The notes beneath the pieces were generated by a model, which made no database searches, was not told where the DNA came from, and saw only the letters and a program-made list of their open reading frames with translations. Below are positions 5,252 to 6,840 of a stretch of DNA of 6,840 nucleotides, piece by piece. Location of the stretch: contig JAEDMI010000130.1 of assembly GCA_016303085.1 (NCBI GenBank), positions 1 through 6,840 of the forward strand, given 5' to 3'. Both the position numbers and the translations under genes were made by a program. Positions within the stretch are counted from its first letter, which is position 1, and every line of letters starts with the position of its first letter. This DNA comes from Acetatifactor sp. GTDB taxonomy: Bacteria; Bacillota; Clostridia; Lachnospirales; Lachnospiraceae.

Positions 5252-6385
5252 ATGTATCGCATTATAAAACAGGAAGGCAGGGCTAAGAGGGCAGAGCTGA
5301 CCACAGTACACGGAGTCATTCAGACGCCTGTATTTATGAATGTGGGAACTGTGGCGGCCATCAAAGGAGCAGTTGCTACTTCCGATTTGGAGGAAATAAA
5401 GACCCAGGTGCAGCTTTCCAACACCTATCATCTTCATGTCCGTCCCGGTGACAGGATAGTAAAACAGTTGGGGGGACTTCATAAATTTATGTCATGGAAC
5501 AAGCCTATTCTCACGGATTCCGGTGGGTTTCAGGTGTTTTCTCTGGCCGGTCTTCGTAAGATAAAGGAGGAGGGTGTATACTTTAACTCTCACATAGACG
5601 GACATAAGATTTTTATGGGACCGGAAGAGAGCATGCAGATTCAGTCAAATCTGGCATCTACCATAGCCATGGCCTTTGACGAGTGTGCGCCCAGCAAGGC
5701 GGAGAGAAACTATGTACAAGCGTCCGTTGAGCGCACCACCAGATGGCTGGAAAGATGCAAAAAAGAAATGGACCGGCTTAATTCCCTGGAAGATACCATC
5801 AACAAAAATCAGCTGCTGTTCGGAATTAATCAGGGCGCTGTCTATGCGGATATCCGTATTGAACATGCTAAGCGCATTTCAGAGATGAATTTGGACGGAT
5901 ATGCAGTGGGCGGTCTGGCGGTGGGAGAGACTCACGAGGAAATGTACCACATTCTGGATGAGGTAGTGCCCTATCTGCCCAAGGATAAGCCGACTTACCT
6001 GATGGGAGTAGGGACGCCCGCAAATATTCTGGAGGGCGTTGAGAGAGGCGTTGACTTCTTTGACTGTGTATATCCAAGCAGGAACGGACGTCACGGACAT
6101 CTTTATACCAATCACGGGAAGATTAACCTTTTCAATGCGAAATATGAACTGGATGACAGACCTATTGAGGAGGGCTGCGGATGCCCTGCCTGCAAACGTT
6201 ATTCCAGAGCTTATATCAGACATCTGTTGAAGGCAAAAGAAATGCTTGGCATGCGTTTGTGCGTGCTGCACAATCTCTATTTCTACAATACAATGATGGA
6301 AGAAATCAGGGATGCGTTGGATGAGGGAAGATTTGCGGCATATAAGAGACAGAAGCTGGAAAACATGGCGACACCGTTAGATTAA
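5252..6385 (+). CDS. tgt: tRNA-guanine(34) transglycosylase (queuine tRNA-ribosyltransferase)
   Basis: This 377-residue enzyme exchanges the wobble guanine (position 34) of GUN-anticodon tRNAs (Asp, Asn, His, Tyr) for preQ1, the committed tRNA step of queuosine synthesis. The length is normal and the gene intact. Motifs include TPVFMNVGT, NTYHLHVRPG, TDSGGFQVFSL with Asp89 (the general acid/base in known TGTs), FGINQGAVY, GGLAVGE with Val224, and FDCVYPSRNGRHG with the nucleophile Asp271. The zinc site is Cys309, Cys311, Cys314 (CGCPAC) and His340. Val in GGLAVGE is the form found in preQ1-using bacterial enzymes; eukaryotic queuine enzymes have Gly there. The start abuts the carboxypeptidase stop codon. 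No preQ1 synthesis gene or preQ1 riboswitch is seen nearby. yajC follows, as in many bacteria. Confidence 0.97.
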   Translation: MYRIIKQEGRAKRAELTTVHGVIQTPVFMNVGTVAAIKGAVATSDLEEIKTQVQLSNTYHLHVRPGDRIVKQLGGLHKFMSWNKPILTDSGGFQVFSLAGLRKIKEEGVYFNSHIDGHKIFMGPEESMQIQSNLASTIAMAFDECAPSKAERNYVQASVERTTRWLERCKKEMDRLNSLEDTINKNQLLFGINQGAVYADIRIEHAKRISEMNLDGYAVGGLAVGETHEEMYHILDEVVPYLPKDKPTYLMGVGTPANILEGVERGVDFFDCVYPSRNGRHGHLYTNHGKINLFNAKYELDDRPIEEGCGCPACKRYSRAYIRHLLKAKEMLGMRLCVLHNLYFYNTMMEEIRDALDEGRFAAYKRQKLENMATPLD

Positions 6386-6404
6386 TTAAAATCTTATAAA
6401 GTGC

Positions 6405-6433
6405 TTGCCTGACAGGAGTTTTTTGTGTATTAT
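6405..6433 (+). promoter_or_regulatory. Candidate sigma-A-like promoter upstream of yajC
   Basis: TTGCCT (6405-6410) and TATTAT (6428-6433) are spaced by 17 bases, with four and five matches to the consensus boxes. Transcription would start near 6440, giving a leader of about 70 bases. No good terminator is seen between tgt and this point, so yajC may be both read through from tgt and transcribed separately. Confidence 0.5.
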
Positions 6434-6499
6434 ATTGATTTGGATGACGAGTGGCATCCCGATTAGCTATGATACTCTGCATATCGGAGATGTCGGAAT

Positions 6500-6505
6500 G
6501 GAGGG
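6500..6505 (+). promoter_or_regulatory. RBS of yajC (GGAGGG)
   Basis: GGAGGG ends 3 bases before the ATG at 6509, slightly closer than usual but acceptable. It supports this start, since the next in-frame Met (residue 14) would cut into the start of the membrane segment and has no RBS. Confidence 0.7.
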
Positions 6506-6508
6506 AAA

Positions 6509-6832
6509 ATGGGTATTTTATTGGAAGCTGAAACGCCTACCGGAGGAATGGGAAGTCTCCTCATGATGGTAGTTGTTTACGGAATTTTCTTTTTTGCAAT
6601 GTGGTTTTTCTTTTTCAGACCCCAGAGCAAGGAGAAAAAGAGAATGGCAGCTATGCTGTCTTCCCTGACAATCGGTGACTGCGTGCTGACCACTTCAGGT
6701 TTTTACGGAATTGTAATTGATATTTCGGATGAGGATAACACAGTTATTGTTGAGTTCGGTAACAACAAGAACTGTCGTATCCCCATGGAAAAATCTGCAA
6801 TCAGCCGCGTAGAAAAGGCTGACGAAAATTAA
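6509..6832 (+). CDS. yajC: Preprotein translocase subunit YajC
   Basis: This 107-residue protein is an accessory subunit of the Sec translocon, forming a complex with SecD and SecF in the cytoplasmic membrane. A short N-terminal segment is followed by one hydrophobic helix (about 16-36, Phe-rich), then the family motif FFRPQSKEKKR (34-45) at the membrane-cytoplasm border. The cytoplasmic domain follows, with IGDCVLTTSGFYGIVIDI and VIVEFGNN and the usual ending that includes AISRV. The length is typical. It lies 123 bases after tgt, the widely conserved tgt-yajC order. The gene ends 8 bases before the window edge; secD/secF, if adjacent, would be outside. Confidence 0.95.
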   Translation: MGILLEAETPTGGMGSLLMMVVVYGIFFFAMWFFFFRPQSKEKKRMAAMLSSLTIGDCVLTTSGFYGIVIDISDEDNTVIVEFGNNKNCRIPMEKSAISRVEKADEN

Positions 6833-6840
6833 AAAGCATC

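Noticed and set aside
6386..6430. CCTGACAGG followed by a T-run as a terminator after tgt
   Set aside because: Only a 3-bp stem forms before mismatches, too weak for an intrinsic terminator; the T-run fits better as spacer of the yajC promoter candidate.

Overview
The window looks like a chromosomal segment of a low-to-mid-GC Firmicute, most likely a Clostridia/Lachnospiraceae-type gut anaerobe. This is inferred from strong GGAGG-type ribosome binding sites, the gene families present (a DUF5662 protein, an M15 carboxypeptidase next to tgt-yajC, a Pgl-type lactonase) and the protein sequence style. No rRNA, tRNA, CRISPR array, insertion sequence or phage gene was seen.

Left part (1-1683, + strand): the 3' end of a GlgX/isoamylase-type glycogen debranching enzyme enters at the left edge. 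A DUF5662 protein of unknown function abuts it directly (TAG then ATG). After a 59-base gap comes a 142-residue protein that is very rich in Cys, Arg and Asp, has six CxC pairs and two kinds of internal repeat, and is closed by a strong intrinsic terminator. A sequence resembling a sigma-K promoter and an inverted repeat overlapping the Shine-Dalgarno sequence lie just upstream of it.

Middle (1690-4014): a monocistronic beta-propeller lactonase of the Pgl/YbhE family has its own good sigma-A-like promoter and strong RBS. It converges on aroC (chorismate synthase, minus strand), and the two share a perfectly placed bidirectional terminator at 2855-2896.

Right part (4015-6840): a 154-base divergent intergenic region carries a near-consensus promoter for aroC and a weaker candidate for the rightward unit. 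The rightward unit is a membrane-anchored M15 (VanY/LdcB-like) peptidoglycan carboxypeptidase, then tgt (tRNA-guanine transglycosylase), then yajC (Sec translocon accessory subunit). tgt starts immediately after the carboxypeptidase stop codon and takes its RBS from that gene's last codons, so these two are probably translated from one message. yajC follows after 123 bases that contain a plausible promoter of their own. tgt-yajC order is widely conserved in bacteria (often continuing to secD/secF), so secDF may lie beyond the right edge.

Most of the window is ordinary housekeeping DNA. The parts worth a second look are the Cys-rich repeat protein with its possible sporulation-type control, and the uncharacterised His-rich DUF5662 protein next to the glycogen gene.
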